In this document: in pieces, positions 24,586-37,103 of the stretch | How positions within the stretch are numbered: position 1 is the first letter of the stretch | Layout of the letters: every line of letters starts with the position of its first letter | Assembly: GCA_032358165.1 (NCBI GenBank) | Contig: JAALGY010000001.1 | Location: 620,001-684,000 of the forward strand | DNA from: Diplosphaera chodatii | Lineage: Eukaryota; Chlorophyta; Trebouxiophyceae; Prasiolales; Stichococcaceae | Direction of reading: 5' to 3' | DNA length: 64,000 nucleotides | Translations under genes and position numbers: made by a program | The notes under the pieces: generated by a model | The model's database searches: none | What the model was told of the DNA's origin: nothing | Seen by the model: only the letters and a program-made list of their open reading frames with translations

Positions 24586-26843
24586 TCAGCGGCTGCCGCC
24601 TCTGACATCCGGCGATGCTGCGGGTGCACTGTCGTAAGCACTGTCGCGCTTGTGACCGGTGGCGGAAGCTGGCGGCAGGAAGAAGCTGGTGGGCGGCTCC
24701 AAGTATGGCGGCACTGTCGCATCTACACCATCGGTGTCCAGCTCTGCAGAGATGACCACGCATGGTTGTTCACGGTTGCATTTTGGCAAGGACCGAACAG
24801 GGCAGCATGGGCATGCCATGAACGCCTGACGCTCATCAGAAAGATGATATGCTGTCAGAGCTGGAAGCAGGCTAACATCACACAATGCACGTCGTAGGAC
24901 ATGGCCACTGTGCAGTCATGGGTTGTTGTTGCCTTCTCCGATCCTCACCTGCCATTAGCATGTCCTGCACATCGGCTCCAACATCTGTGAAGTTGTGCAG
25001 CCCGAAGTCCAGTGCATCGCCCCACTGCTGTGTCGACAAGTCCGTGGCAATCACGTCCTTTGGGAGGATCGCCACACGGTTGGCAGCCCAAGCTCCGATC
25101 ATCGGGTGCCCACTCTGCACAACCACCCATCATGAATATCAGGCGCTGCTTGCCACGAGAGCAGAGGTCTAGCACGATTTTGGTAGGTCGCCCCTACACA
25201 GCGTACTGCCGTCAGCAGTACACCGACATGCTGCTTCGGTGCAACAGGAACACGGGTGGCCCCAAACCTGACCTATCAGGAGTGTGCACGCTGCTTATAC
25301 ATAAATGTGCACTGTGCACGTTTGCACGGCAACAGGGCATGTCAGCAGCATTTTTGATACAAACTGCAACATCGTACAATACAATGGGCACAGGTAGGTA
25401 ATGCTGACCAAAGAAGGCCATGGATGATCAGCATGTGTGTGCAGGACTGTAGGTAGCGTTGCACACCCTGGGGTCACCGCCACCACGCCCCACGGGAAAG
25501 GATGCCAGCAGCATCGGCAACATGGTGGGAACGCCAACCATGTCTTCGTTGACAGCAAGCATGCCGCTGAGGGTGTTGGGGTGCCCAAAGGCTGCAGGCG
25601 TGAAGAGCTCGTGCGTCTCCAGATTGACGGCAGCCCACTCTTGTTTATCTCCCTCTGCTTGGCATGACACAATCCGGGTCATCTTGTTGGTCCATTGCAA
25701 CCCTAACTTGCAACAACTTTGGCCACGGCATCTGCCATTCGTCATGTGCACAGGTGTCTAGCAGAAACAGGCGTCCGCCATGTTGACATGCAAGGGAAGC
25801 ATCGCAGGCAGTCAGCCAACCCCATGTGTCTGCAGGCCATCTGCCACATCGACATTGCTGGATGTGATAGCGGCTCCAGGACATGGCAGAATGTAGCCTG
25901 TGCGCTTGCTGATCGCACATGACAAGCAGCGTGCGGCAGCAGTTTTCATCATCTGTCTCTACATGTGCCTGCATGTGGGTCATCACAGGTGAAACTGTCG
26001 GTGATATTGGGTGTTCAGCACGTGGCAGCCGTTGCCCACCTTTGCACAGCTCAAGCAGTTTTGAACCGTGGCTCGCCAGCGCGTCTTCGGGCATCAGGTC
26101 CGTGATGTCTTCAAGGTCCACAGAGAGGTCCCTCGTGGCCTCGGGATCTTTAATTGACCCCTAGGTCCTCCCAGATGTACAATGGCAGATCGCCGAATTT
26201 TCGGTAGTCTCCTGTTCGATCAGAGGTCCACCCTGTTAACATGCATCATATCATAACACGCCAGATGTGGGCAGTAGATTCATATCTGGAACAAGTATTC
26301 ATCTGCTGCTATCTAAGCACGTGCGAGACAAATTCATGACTTCTGCATGGCGGGATCTAAGCAAGTGAAACCTGTGTTTGTGCAGAAGAGCTGCAACCCA
26401 GGCGAATCTATCACACGCGTGACTACAGCCTGCAGACTGAGCGCGACACACCTAGCAGCACGATCCTGTCGCCGGCCCAGCGGCCAAACGCCTCGTGGCT
26501 GCCGCCGCGCACCGCCAGCAGCACCGCCATGCCCCGCCCATCCGGCGGACAGTACATGATCTCCAGGAGCTTCAAGAGGAGCCCCAGCTTGAACGTCTCC
26601 CGCTTGTCCACGCAGATCATCTCCCACTGCATAGCATGCACGCAGCATGTCATGACACATGAGGCATGAGGGTTGTCGACCCGATCGCGGCGTACACCCT
26701 GTGCTTGGCGCGGCATCGATGCAACATTAACTCCCACAAGATTGTCCTTGAGCTTCATTGTTATCTTGATTGCGACGTGAAGCGAACGAAAGTCGTGACA
26801 AGAGGGATGAACGTCACCGCAAGGCACTCACATATTGGCCCAT
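24586..26843 (-). CDS. Unnamed MGQYW protein with two internal repeats; one-base frameshift
   Basis: I cannot name this family. Minus-strand exons 26843-26832, 26626-26452, 26211-26040, 25639-25467, 25114-24949, 24743-24586. The first exon is only four codons (MGQY) before a GTGAGT donor and joins WEMICVDKRETFKLG in phase. Two similar ~110-residue units follow. Unit 1 runs from WEMICVDKRE through MAVLLAVRGGSHEAFGRWAG and DRIVLLGDYRKFGDLPLYIW to DLEDITDLMPEDAL. Unit 2 runs from EWAAVNLETHELFTP through LPMLLASFPVGRGGGD and HPMIGAWAANRVAILP to HNFTDVGADVQDMLMAG. The tail is Ser/Pro-rich. The exon total is 856 nt, one base too many. In exon 3 the frame breaks at a run of four C on the plus strand (26158-26161); three would keep it open and give about 284 residues. 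No membrane segment or targeting peptide is apparent. Confidence 0.75.
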
Positions 26844-27118
26844 TGTCGTCGCTGCTCTGGCCGAGCAACGCAAAAAGCCTGTGTCTGCACTCCGGATGGC
26901 ACGCGTGCGCAAGGGGCAGCAGAAGTGCAAGTCGAAGTGTGCAGGCCTGGAGGAGTTGCGACCAGCCATTGGAGCAGAGCTCCCAATCAATTCGACCTAG
27001 GCCACTTTGATCGGCGGGGAGCATGATTTAGGGTGTGGCTCTGAGTGGAGCACCGGAAGCATTGACTAACAAGCAGACCGCACGCAGCTTGTCACAAAGG
27101 CTGCAGGACTGGACCGCC
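26844..27118. promoter_or_regulatory. Putative bidirectional promoter, MGQYW gene and FUSC copy 1
   Basis: Only 275 bp separate the two diverging start codons, so the regulatory regions must be shared or overlapping if the starts are right. No TATA-like element was identified with confidence. Confidence 0.4.
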
Positions 27119-30100
27119 ATGGCGCTGGGCAGCAGGCCTCCGCGGATGCCGTGGAGGGACGGACCATGGGGCCTGTTCAAGAAGTTCATGATGAGCAAGG
27201 GCGTGCAGACGGCTTTGCAGCTCACGACCGGTAATGTGCACCTCATCTGCAATGCATATGAGATTTCAGCGGTTGACAGGCATGATGGCGCGATGATATG
27301 CGTTATTTAGTGCATCTATACACATGCATAATGTCTGTGCCTGCACGACGGCCATCATCTGCGACTGCAGGCACATTCTTTGTGTCGCTCTTCGTGCTGG
27401 TGAACCCGATGCGTTTCACTCGGTCGTGCCTGGCCACGATCTTCTTCCTCGCCGCAGAACTGGTGGGGCAATGCATGCATTGACAGCTAGCAGCTCTCTT
27501 GGTGTACAGCAGCACAGCAACACATCAATCGATGCAGTGGTCAGTGAATTGAAGCAACATCAGTGAAGACAGAGCAAGCCGTGATCATGGCAGCACGCTG
27601 CAGGGCTCTGCTCGCATGGCGTGAAGCGCCCGCAGCTCAGAGCATGAATGTGATGGGCTGCGGCCGCGTGCAATGCACATTCTGGCCTGCGCCGTTGCAG
27701 GTGGTCGCGCAGGACCAGCATGTCGGCTCACACCTGTTTGCGGGCTGCGCACTGCTCGGGCAGCTGGTGCTGGGCATCGTATGGGCTGGCCTGATGGTGA
27801 GTGCATGGCTGTGGTGATGCCAGAGGCACATATGTATGAGTTCTTGACGACAGCACAGAGTCCTGCATGTCGTCGGACCTCCTACCTCAGTGCATGCTGC
27901 AACAAAGAGGCGTTAAAACCTGGCGCAGGAAAGCTTCACAATGTCATGACAGGGCTTGCATGTGCGCTGCGCAGGTCATGCTGGCGCACGCGCCGCACGT
28001 GGCGTACACCACCTTCCTGGTCATCTTCGGCTGCCTGGGTTTTCTGCCGGTGGCGGCGCTCCGCGCGCAGCTGGGGCCGCCGGCGCTGGGCGTCAACCTG
28101 GGCTATGCCATCACAAGTGAGGCAAACCCTAAACCCGCTAGGGCTGCACTGGCATGCAGCATGTGTGCTGCTGCGACCAGAGCAAGCAGCCAGCCGGCAC
28201 TCACCCGTCTGCAGAAGCATATGCACGCACTGAAAAACCCGCGCTGGCTGCCTGCAGTCCTCCAAGCACAGTTTGGCTGGGGCGCGGGTTTCCTGTGGTC
28301 AGAGGTGTGCCCACCGATGCGTCTCGCATCAGCATGCAGATTAGTCAGCCAGTAGCAGCATTACCTTTCCAGTCTGTTAGCATAGGGTTGCGAGTAGCTG
28401 CAGGCAGCAATAACTCTTCCCCTCTCTGTCATGTGTGAACGACCCGTGCTGGCGCCTGATTATCATTTGTGCTGCAGATCCTAGTGCCGCTGCTGTACCT
28501 GGCGCTGGTCACTGCCGCGGGCTGCTTTGTGGCGGGTTTGGTAATGCTGTCGACGCTGGCAAGCGATGAGCTGCGCGATGTGTTGTCGGACACTCTGGCC
28601 CAAGTGGGAGAGTGTGTCAGCGGGTGAGCATAAGGAGCCAAGCGCAGAGAGCAGTGCTGGAGGCATACCACTTCTGAGGGCACCCCAGCTCCACTGGCAG
28701 CAGCATTGCAATTGTGCAGACCTTCACCATTTATGCGCATGCTTGGTGCCCACTTGTAGCTGCTGTCAGCCCTGGGGCGATCCACGGCACCCGCCTCAGA
28801 TGGAGCGCAGGTTGCAGCACAGGAAATGCCAGGCCTCCGTTCGGCAGGACTATCGCTCTGTGATGCTGATTCTCCTGCTGCATTTGCACCTGCAGGTATG
28901 CCAGCCACATGCTGGTGTCGCCAGCCGGGGCAAAGGCTGCAGCCAGGTCTGGGAAGGAGGATCCTGACGAGATCACTTGCGGCATCGGCGACCTCAAGTG
29001 CACACCTGCAATGCAATGTAGTTTGTGGGAGCTGCAGGACAGGCATGGCTCATGCATTTGCCAGTGGCTGGATTTTTGCTCTCGGGGAGGCACTGTCCGG
29101 AAGTTGATTCTCTTGGTGCATGTTTGCAAATTGCTGGTTGTATGTGTCCCCCGCAGGGCGCCTGCACACAAGGTGTCAGGGGCGACCAGCCCTGAAGAGT
29201 TCCGGGCAAAGAGCATGCGTCCAATCGGCCAAGCAGTCAGCCCGCACCCTGTGGTGAGTTCCGACAATGGTGCATGTGCTTGCAGCTGCCCTCAGATGCT
29301 GCAAGTAGTGGCCAGTGCTGATGTCGCTGCGCTGGTTCCATGGCGCTGACAGGCTTGACGTGAACAACCTATCTCTGCAGTGAAGTCACTTGGCACGGCA
29401 CTCACTAACTACCTTTATCAGCATACAAACCTATGGTCACCTCTCGTGTGCTGCTGCAGATGTCCACGTTCATGGAGACGCCGACGATGAAGGAGTTCCA
29501 CGACCAGCTGTGGGCGGCGACGGACCCCTCCCGCCCCCACGGCCCCGCCAAGCTGACCGGACACGGCCGGGCATCCGTCACAGCGCTGCTGCCCCGCATC
29601 CAGCTCGCCCGCCGACTCCTCGTGGAGGCAAGCCGTTCCTATGCTCATCAGCGTGCATAGTGTCACTTTGCAGGATGTGTTCACTGCGTTGTCTATGGTA
29701 CTGCTCCAGACGGTGCTCAGGCTGACTGTGAGCTCAGTGGTGCCGCGCTGCTCTGCTGCTGCAGTCGAATGCAGAGCCGCCGTTCCTGGGGCGCCATCGC
29801 ATCCAGGTCCAGTACTGGGGGGGCGCCGTCGCCGCACTGGAGACGCTCATCCTGCGGGTGGGCTCACTGGAGGCGGTACTCACATCCCCGGACCCGCTGC
29901 TCAACGAGGACCGCCTGCAGGAGCTGCTGGGTGGGGCCGGGCTCATGCTGACAAGAGCTGCGGCATAACGGTGCAAAGAGGCCCCCGTGTATACCCTGGA
30001 TGTCGCCTGGGACTGGTATATATAGCACCAGGGACACGGCATCATCTTTCGATGTGTCGAGGCCCCAGGGGTGCAGCTGCAGGTCGGCAATTCTCCAGAG

Positions 30101-33100
30101 ATACGTCTAAGCCCTGCACACTCATGCGGTGCAGGAGTGGATGTGCTGCCCACGCTGCGGGTGCTGTATGCGGAGGTGGCGGCCTGCTGCTCCTCCATGT
30201 CGAGCGCCATGAAATTCCGCCGGGGTCTGCAGAACGTAAGCGTCTTGACAGTTATCTTTGGCTTGTGATGGAGTGCACAGGGAGCTGTTGTTGGCACATG
30301 CTGAGGTTGCATGGCATGTGTGATGAACATGTGCCACAGAGTAGCAGCATTGCACGCAGGTGCATTGTGTTATGATTCATAGGTGCCATGTGCACGATTG
30401 ACGCTGGTTGGTGTTGCGTCTGCGCATGGCCTGCTGCCAGCTGCAGTACTTGCACAGCTACCAGTGTGGCCGCTTCGTGTCCTGGCGGGCTGAGTCTTCT
30501 TTCCTCTGCAACACACAGATATACCGCTTTGGGCGCCTGTTCGATGTCGCATGGCCGGCGCTGCAGTGCCACCTGAGGGCGACGCTGCAGGAGGGGCTGA
30601 CCAGCTGCACCTGGACCCGCTGGGAGCTCTGGACCAGTGACACTACGGACGTCCTCAGTTTGCAGGTGTCGTGCATGTGCTCGTACACTAGTCAGTACAA
30701 TGCGGCGGATAGTTTACTAGCTGTATCGCCCTTTGCGCTGCAGGAGCCAGGCATTATGTGTTGTCACTTGCTGCTGGTGTCGTGGTGGATGATGCATGGG
30801 GCAAATCAAGTGCACGTGGCTGTGAACATTCAAAGATGAGGTATTGTGCATACGGTGCAGATGCGTGCCTTGATGTATGTGGCGACCCTCACCTCCGAAA
30901 TCATGAACGCGGTGGCAGCGGTTGAGGCAGCATGGGAGGAGGCGGCAGCACACCAGACGACAGCCTGGCCATTCCCCCAGATCAGCATGCATGCCAGCCG
31001 CTATGAACAGTGAGGCACCCTCTGGACTGCAATCTCATGCTCAACCGGCCCCTGCTCGACAGCAATCAGAGCAACAGCCGGGTGCAGTCAGTACATCGTG
31101 CAACACAACACTGTGCATACATTTGAGAACTAGCCCCTGCTCTGACTGGTTGGTCTGACAGTAACCAAGGCAGCGCTATGGGTTCGGCACTGGCGCACTT
31201 CTCAGCCATGCATATTGTGATGCGGTCTTGCCAACGGCTGTGGCAGCTCAATCATGAGTACCTCTTCAGCTGGGTCATGTACGGCGACCAACCCGCTCCT
31301 TGTGCTGCAGGGACCCAGAAGCCAAGGCAACGCTCGAGGCGTCAGCCAAACATGCGGTGAAGGCCGCACTGCAGAATGCTTCCTCGCACCACAGGGTCCA
31401 GCGGGACGGTGGCACAGGCGTCAGCGCCGCCAAGGCTGATGGTGTCCAGAACGGTACTGACGACACCAAAGGGGCAGCCGCAGCGCAGGAAGCAGACATG
31501 CTGGAAGCTGGACACCTGCCAGCCAGCGCAGACGGTGCCGCCAGGAGCAGAATGCCCCAGTGCACCCCGAGCGCGCAGCAGCCGCCGCTGCACATCGCCA
31601 CGGCCGCGGCGGAGGACGTCAGTATGCGCAGCACCGGCAGCAGAGCCATGGCGTCGTCACCCCGGCACGCCTCCACTCGCTGATGCTGCCTTGACCAGCA
31701 TGCTGACATTGCGCGCAGACACTGCTGGGTGCACAGCGCGACGGTGACGTTCTCGCCTGATGGCGGACGGATGCTACCGCGAGGATGTGCACTCACATGC
31801 CTGCCGCTATATTGCATGCAGGTCGCCGCAGTCGCCGATGTCTGAGGGCTCCCGCCGGCTGTCCTCCGTGCTCTCCAGCCGCCGCTCACTGCACGTGAGT
31901 ACTTGATGCACACCCCATGCTAGGGTTCCCATGCCTCTACACGACCTGCTGACCGTCTGCAGACGACTCAGCAGGGCTTTGCTGCTGTTTGCGCATGTTG
32001 ACCATGCTCTTAGCAGCCGCTCTACGATGCATACGGATAGTGACAACGTCACCCTGTGCGCATGCAGATACCACGCATCCTGCGGGAGTTCCAGGACGCT
32101 ACTGACACAGCGGAGGACGCGCCGCGGCCGCCTGAGAAGCCACCCAAGCCGGTGGAGCAGCTCAAAAGTGGGTTGCAGGCGTCTTGTCCTGGCAACATGT
32201 GCATCAGTCTGCCAATCAACAACCGATTTGCTGTGTTGCCGGAGCTAGCTTGAGCAAGTAGCTACTGTGCGGGTTCTCTGAACGTGCAGCGATACAACAC
32301 ACCTGCGCGCACAAAGAGCCGAAGCAAAACTCTAAATGCTGAGGTTATGTCCTGCAAATTGCACCAGGTGAGCAGCCCTGGCGGTGGGGCAAGACCTGGT
32401 GGCTCAACGAGGTCGCATGGCTGAAGTTCCTGATTCCCATCACGCTCGCGCTGAACATCCCGCTGTCCGCGGTGGCCATCTTCAAGTCGGCAAAGAGGGA
32501 GTGCACAGGGCTGAAGGCCACCTACAGAGCCTTCAGGTAATTGGTGTGCATCTGGCGCACTGCGTGGCCAGCTTCTTGAATGCTTGTTGGCCGACCGCAC
32601 TGCAAGAAGTCGGCTGCTGTGTCCCTTTTCTAATATAAGGGTATGCATGCAGGGTCTACAGTGAGATTTACACTGACCGCGCTGTGATGGCATCCGCACT
32701 GCAGGTCCAGCCGCAAGTGGCACTTCTTCGTAAAGTACTACGTCGTGTGCGCCGGCTGCATGGTCGTCATCTTCCCGCTGGTGAAAAACGCACGCTCTGT
32801 GCAGCAGTGGAGCCCCTTGTGAGTCCCTCCGATAACAAGCGTCCTCGTCTCCAGGCCTGCTGCTCCTCACCTGGTCACCAAGCGCTCGCTTTCAAGCAGC
32901 GCAGCGTTGTGCCGCGTGTACGCAAGGCAAAGCCGTTGGCTGACGGCTATGACGGTCGTGCAGCTATGTCATCTTCACGGCGGTGGTGGTGCTGAGCGAA
33001 CGCGTGGAGGCGACCGTCCAGAAGGGCTTCTTCCGGTTCGTAGGCACCGTCATTGGCGGTACGTAACAGCTCCACGCAGGAAGCTTGGTCAATGCATGAC

Positions 33101-36100
33101 GATGAGCCGACGGCCATCTGCAGTTCAGCCCTGCATACCATCACCAGCTATGCAAATCTTGGCTACGAGGTAGTCATGACAAATTGGTCACGTTGATCTA
33201 AATGTTGCAATTTATCGCGATGGGACCCCCCCGGATGCGCCCCCAAGATTGGGATCGATGCATGCCCTCAGGATCAGGCTCTGATCCAACAGCGAGCGCC
33301 AGGTTCGATCGTTTAACAAAGTTATGCCACCTAATGTCCCCAGCGCCGTCAGAGGCAGTGGGGGCAATTTGGTCAGATGGTCTAGGCACCACAGCGGCAG
33401 GTCTACAATCGGCACACGCTGCCCCTGTTGCTGTTGCTGGTTGCTGGGTGTCCCAGCATGAGATCCTGCCAGGCTGAGTCCCGAACTGGATTGAGACTGC
33501 TCGGATATCGGTGCAAGTTTGCGCATGCCGCCGCGCTCGACCCAATCGATAAGTTTTGCAACATTCCTGGGGCCATGAGTGCGGTCCCGCCTACCCTTGA
33601 CACTAGTGTGTCAGTTTCTTTGATTCTGCGGCGCAGCAAGGTCACAGCTACGTTGTGCACCCGAGCAACCCGCAAAATGTTCCCGATCGGTTTTTCGGTC
33701 CTGACCTTTTGACCTCCACAACTGCCCTGTGAGTGCTGCGAGGGTCACATGACCCTTGTCAGGCTCTCTGTTTGTCAAGCAGGTGGCGACAGGGCATGCT
33801 CACCACCCTACAGTCAAGCTGGTGCCCGACCAAATTCGGATGCTACAGAAAGGAAGTGCAATCTGAATGCGCCGGCTTGCACGACCGTTTAGCTGCATTA
33901 AACCAGGAACATTGGTCTAATAACGATTTGCAGACGCGCGTCGGCCCGTAAAAACCGTTGCGTTGGCAGTCTTGCGACGCGAGGTCGGATCTGACCAAAT
34001 TGCCCCATGACCAATTTGTCATGACTACCTCGTGACAGGTGATCAGTGGGACATCCACAGCTGTAAGGGCATCCCCCTGACTTGTGTATGTGCACAACTG
34101 AGTTGCTGGCTGCTCGCAGGCGTTGTGGGGTACCTGACAATGCTGCGCCCCACTGGCGCACAGAGCCCCTACATCATCATGACCGTCAACTGTGCCTGGG
34201 TGGCAATCGCGGCGTTCATTGCCCTGAAGGCCGAGTTCCGGTATGGGGTCTTCCTGACGTTAGCCACAACGCTGGCAATCACCCTGTGCGAGGTGAGCCA
34301 CACGACAGCCATGTGCCATGTTGCAATCCGCCTGTAGCTTGACAGAACAAGTCACAGGACCCAAAGGTACTGTAGAATGAGTTGTGACACGCCAGTAAAC
34401 GTCAACCCCCCTCCTGGTGTGCTGCAGTATGTGCCGAATGCCCCGCCGGGCTACCATGGCACCACGCTCTACTTTTACTCCCGCATTGTGGACATCTGCC
34501 TCGGTACGCTCCTGGCTTTTCTGCCTGCACGGCTTTGCTCGACTGCATTGATGATTCCACATGGAGCAAAAGTTGAAAGGGAGGGCATTGCTGCTGCAGG
34601 GCTGCTCGTTGTGGTCGGCGTAGACATCTTCATTCTACCCTGGTAAGCATTTTCCTGCTGTACTGGGTAGAACGTAGGCAGCACCCGCAGCAGGGCTGCC
34701 AGCTTTGCACTGCATAGCCATTTTGTTCGTCCACATCATTGACATTGGGATGGGGAACAGGGAAGTTGCATACACCAGCAAGGATGAGGTCAAGAGAACC
34801 ATGCTGTTTGTATATATTCAGAACCGTAAATGTCAGGGCGTAGGCGCTTTGTGGCACTGTGCTGAAGATGCCGGCAGCTGCTCACCAGATGCAGTGATTA
34901 TCAAGTGGTCAAGCGTAACCGGAAGGTTGTGTCAGCAGCACGGCATGACCCGCAGGTATGCATCGGAGCTGGCGCTGGAGACGCTGGCGCATGCGTACCA
35001 GGACGCGTGCTCCATGCTGGGCGACTTCCATGAGATATACCACCACCAGCTGACCGTCTCCGGTGCGTTTTGCCGTGCGCCGTGCAGTCGCCATGCTTTG
35101 AACTGCTCCGTGAGTAAGGCCACAGTTGAAGAGGGGGTAGAGTTGAGCGATCCTGGTGTCCTGGGTCGAGCCTGGGGTGCCACCGCCTCTTTGATATGCA
35201 TGTGCAGCGTGCGGCGGCAAGGTGGCCGAGGAGGCGCCGGAGCTGGAGGGCGGCGAGCGCAAAGCCCTGGAGGAGCTCATCGGGTAAACATCTCTTGTCT
35301 CAGACACTTGTCTCCGTGGTGGCTTGCATGGCAGTGCTTGCACCACCACCAGAGGCACTGCATCAGCCAACTGCATGGCCATGGCACCAGACGTGACGCC
35401 TGGCACACCATTGCTGCATCATGCTGCGGTGCAGGCGGCGGCTGGCGGAGGTGCAGACGCTGCTGGCGAAGGAGGTGGTGCTGTGGAACCACGGCTACCT
35501 GGCCATGCCCCAGGTGAGCACATGTAGCATCTGTGCTTGGTGGCATTCGCCATTCGGAGACAGCGCTGCCGCCATCCGCAGTCTACAGGGACTGCTCCTG
35601 TAATACAGCTAGCAGCTGATGCCGTTTCAATGGAGCAGAAATGCACTTGCACAATATATGCTGTCTTGAGTGCTGTCGGGTGCCGACGTCTGCCTGACTG
35701 GCTGGCAACACGCTGATGTGCATACAGGCAACCAACAAGGTCAGCTGAGCATCATCCATGCTGTGCTGCAGATTGTGATGGACCTCCAGAGCCGCCTGAC
35801 GGGGCTGCTGGTGCGCATGACGGCGGTGGAGGCACTGCTGGGGCAGGAGCCGCTGCTCACCGGCAGATACTCAGCGGCGCCCTACCACTACATCTCAGTG
35901 GTGTGCTGTTACACCACGCATGTCACTCCCTTGAAGCAGCACTTCATCGCCCCTGCTGGCATGTGCCTTCAAATGTAAGCAGGCAAAATCGTCGAGCACG
36001 GTTTGAACAAGAGTGGCTTTAGACAAGTCATGATTGCAGATCATGCACCTGCCCTTATGCTGGCGCTGCAGACAGTGAAATCTCAGCAGCAGTATGACAG

Positions 36101-37103
36101 GTGGCAATGAAAACTCGCAAGCTCCAGGTTTGTAGTCTGGCATAGCTCACCAACATGTATGTGTGCTGCTGCAGCCGCTGCGGCAGGTGTTCGATGATGT
36201 GCACAAAGCGTCAGCGGAGGTCGGCCGCACGACTGCGGCGCTGCTTGCGGGGGATGACAGGGGACATGTGCCTGCACAGCTCGAGGAGGCTGACACAGCC
36301 ATGCGGGAGCTCATCAGGGCGAGGTGCTCTGCGCTATAGTGGTTGCTCGCCCCTGATACCTGAGACAGACCGCCTGGGCTAGAGTGAGCATAGCAGGAGA
36401 TGCGCAACACAACTTGTTTGCAGCTCAGAGGCCTTCATACGATAGCTCATGCATTCTGGCGGCACCTGTGGCTGCAGACTGCAGCTGCGGGCGACCTACC
36501 TGGAGGCGGTGAAGGCATACCGCATGGAGATTGCAGCGGGCAAGGTCGACTGGCGGTCGCCTGACGACGCAGGCACGTGCACCTGCTGGTCAGTATATGG
36601 CGCCCATGCCATCATCTGTATACATGTGTGGCTGCCTGCCATCAGCGCATTGACGCAAAGCGATGTTTGGGTGCAGTGCGGTGGATGTCCTACGCATTTG
36701 GCATGTCAGACGCGCTTGATGCGGTAAGATGCCGGCATGTGCCGCCTGGGCATGCATCATCACAACATGCGATTCATCATGGGGAGGATGCCACCCAGCG
36801 AACCTGCCTATCTACTGCTGTTGCATCCCAATAAGATGCATCACATACCTCTAGGGGAGGTAAACCTCTGGAGATTGATACCTGTGCTGGCTGCAGCTGA
36901 TTTTGTTTGGGAACACGGCGCGCGCCAACCTGTTTCTGGCAGAACGTTGCACCAAGGGCGGCCCATCAGACATCAAGCGCCGCTCGTGGCTGGGCCTCAA
37001 GCCGCGGGGCCACGCGACCAGCGTTGATGGCGGCAGCATGTCGTCACGGCAGCCCCGGGAGCCTGAGGGCGGCGATGGTGCAGCAGCCCACAAAGCAGTC
37101 TGA
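27119..37103 (+). CDS. FUSC-like (aromatic acid exporter superfamily) membrane protein, tandem copy 1
   Basis: Large polytopic membrane protein resembling plant and fungal fusaric-acid-resistance-like (FUSC/ArAE) transporters; the substrate is unknown. Thirty exons: 27119-27230, 27371-27462, 27701-27796, 27975-28116, 28258-28304, 28478-28623, 28895-28996, 29157-29253, 29460-29627, 29765-29930, 30135-30235, 30519-30665, 30861-31009, 31311-31617, 31832-31894, 32068-32167, 32368-32536, 32705-32818, 32964-33058, 34120-34292, 34428-34503, 34600-34642, 34956-35062, 35208-35283, 35435-35513, 35772-35897, 36175-36323, 36478-36572, 36677-36723, 36897-37103; 3591 nt, 1196 residues. An N-terminal membrane block (FFVSLFVLVNPMRFTRSCLA; VMLAHAPHVAYTTFLVIFG) and a C-terminal block (RKWHFFVKYYVVCAGCMVVI; SPYIIMTVNCAWVAIAAFIA; APPGYHGTTLYFYSR) flank a hydrophilic middle. 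The exon ending 29627 may instead end at 29621. Intron 33059-34119 holds a TIR element, and the intron after 36572 starts with GC. Confidence 0.85.
33165..34033. mobile_element. Non-autonomous TIR DNA element in a FUSC intron
   Basis: The 24-bp sequence at 33167-33190 is repeated perfectly in inverted orientation at 34008-34031, and two flanking bases (AC) extend the match to 26 bp. A second 18-bp perfect inverted pair lies at 33361-33378 and 33989-34006, with further related GACCAAATT motifs inside. The ~870-bp unit fills most of an unusually long intron (1061 bp) and has no credible transposase ORF, so it looks like a MITE-like, non-autonomous element. I could not see a clear target-site duplication. 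Confidence 0.8.

Noticed and set aside
33202..33712. Short open frames inside the TIR element as a possible transposase
   Set aside because: Under 120 residues, no catalytic motif, no start or splice support.
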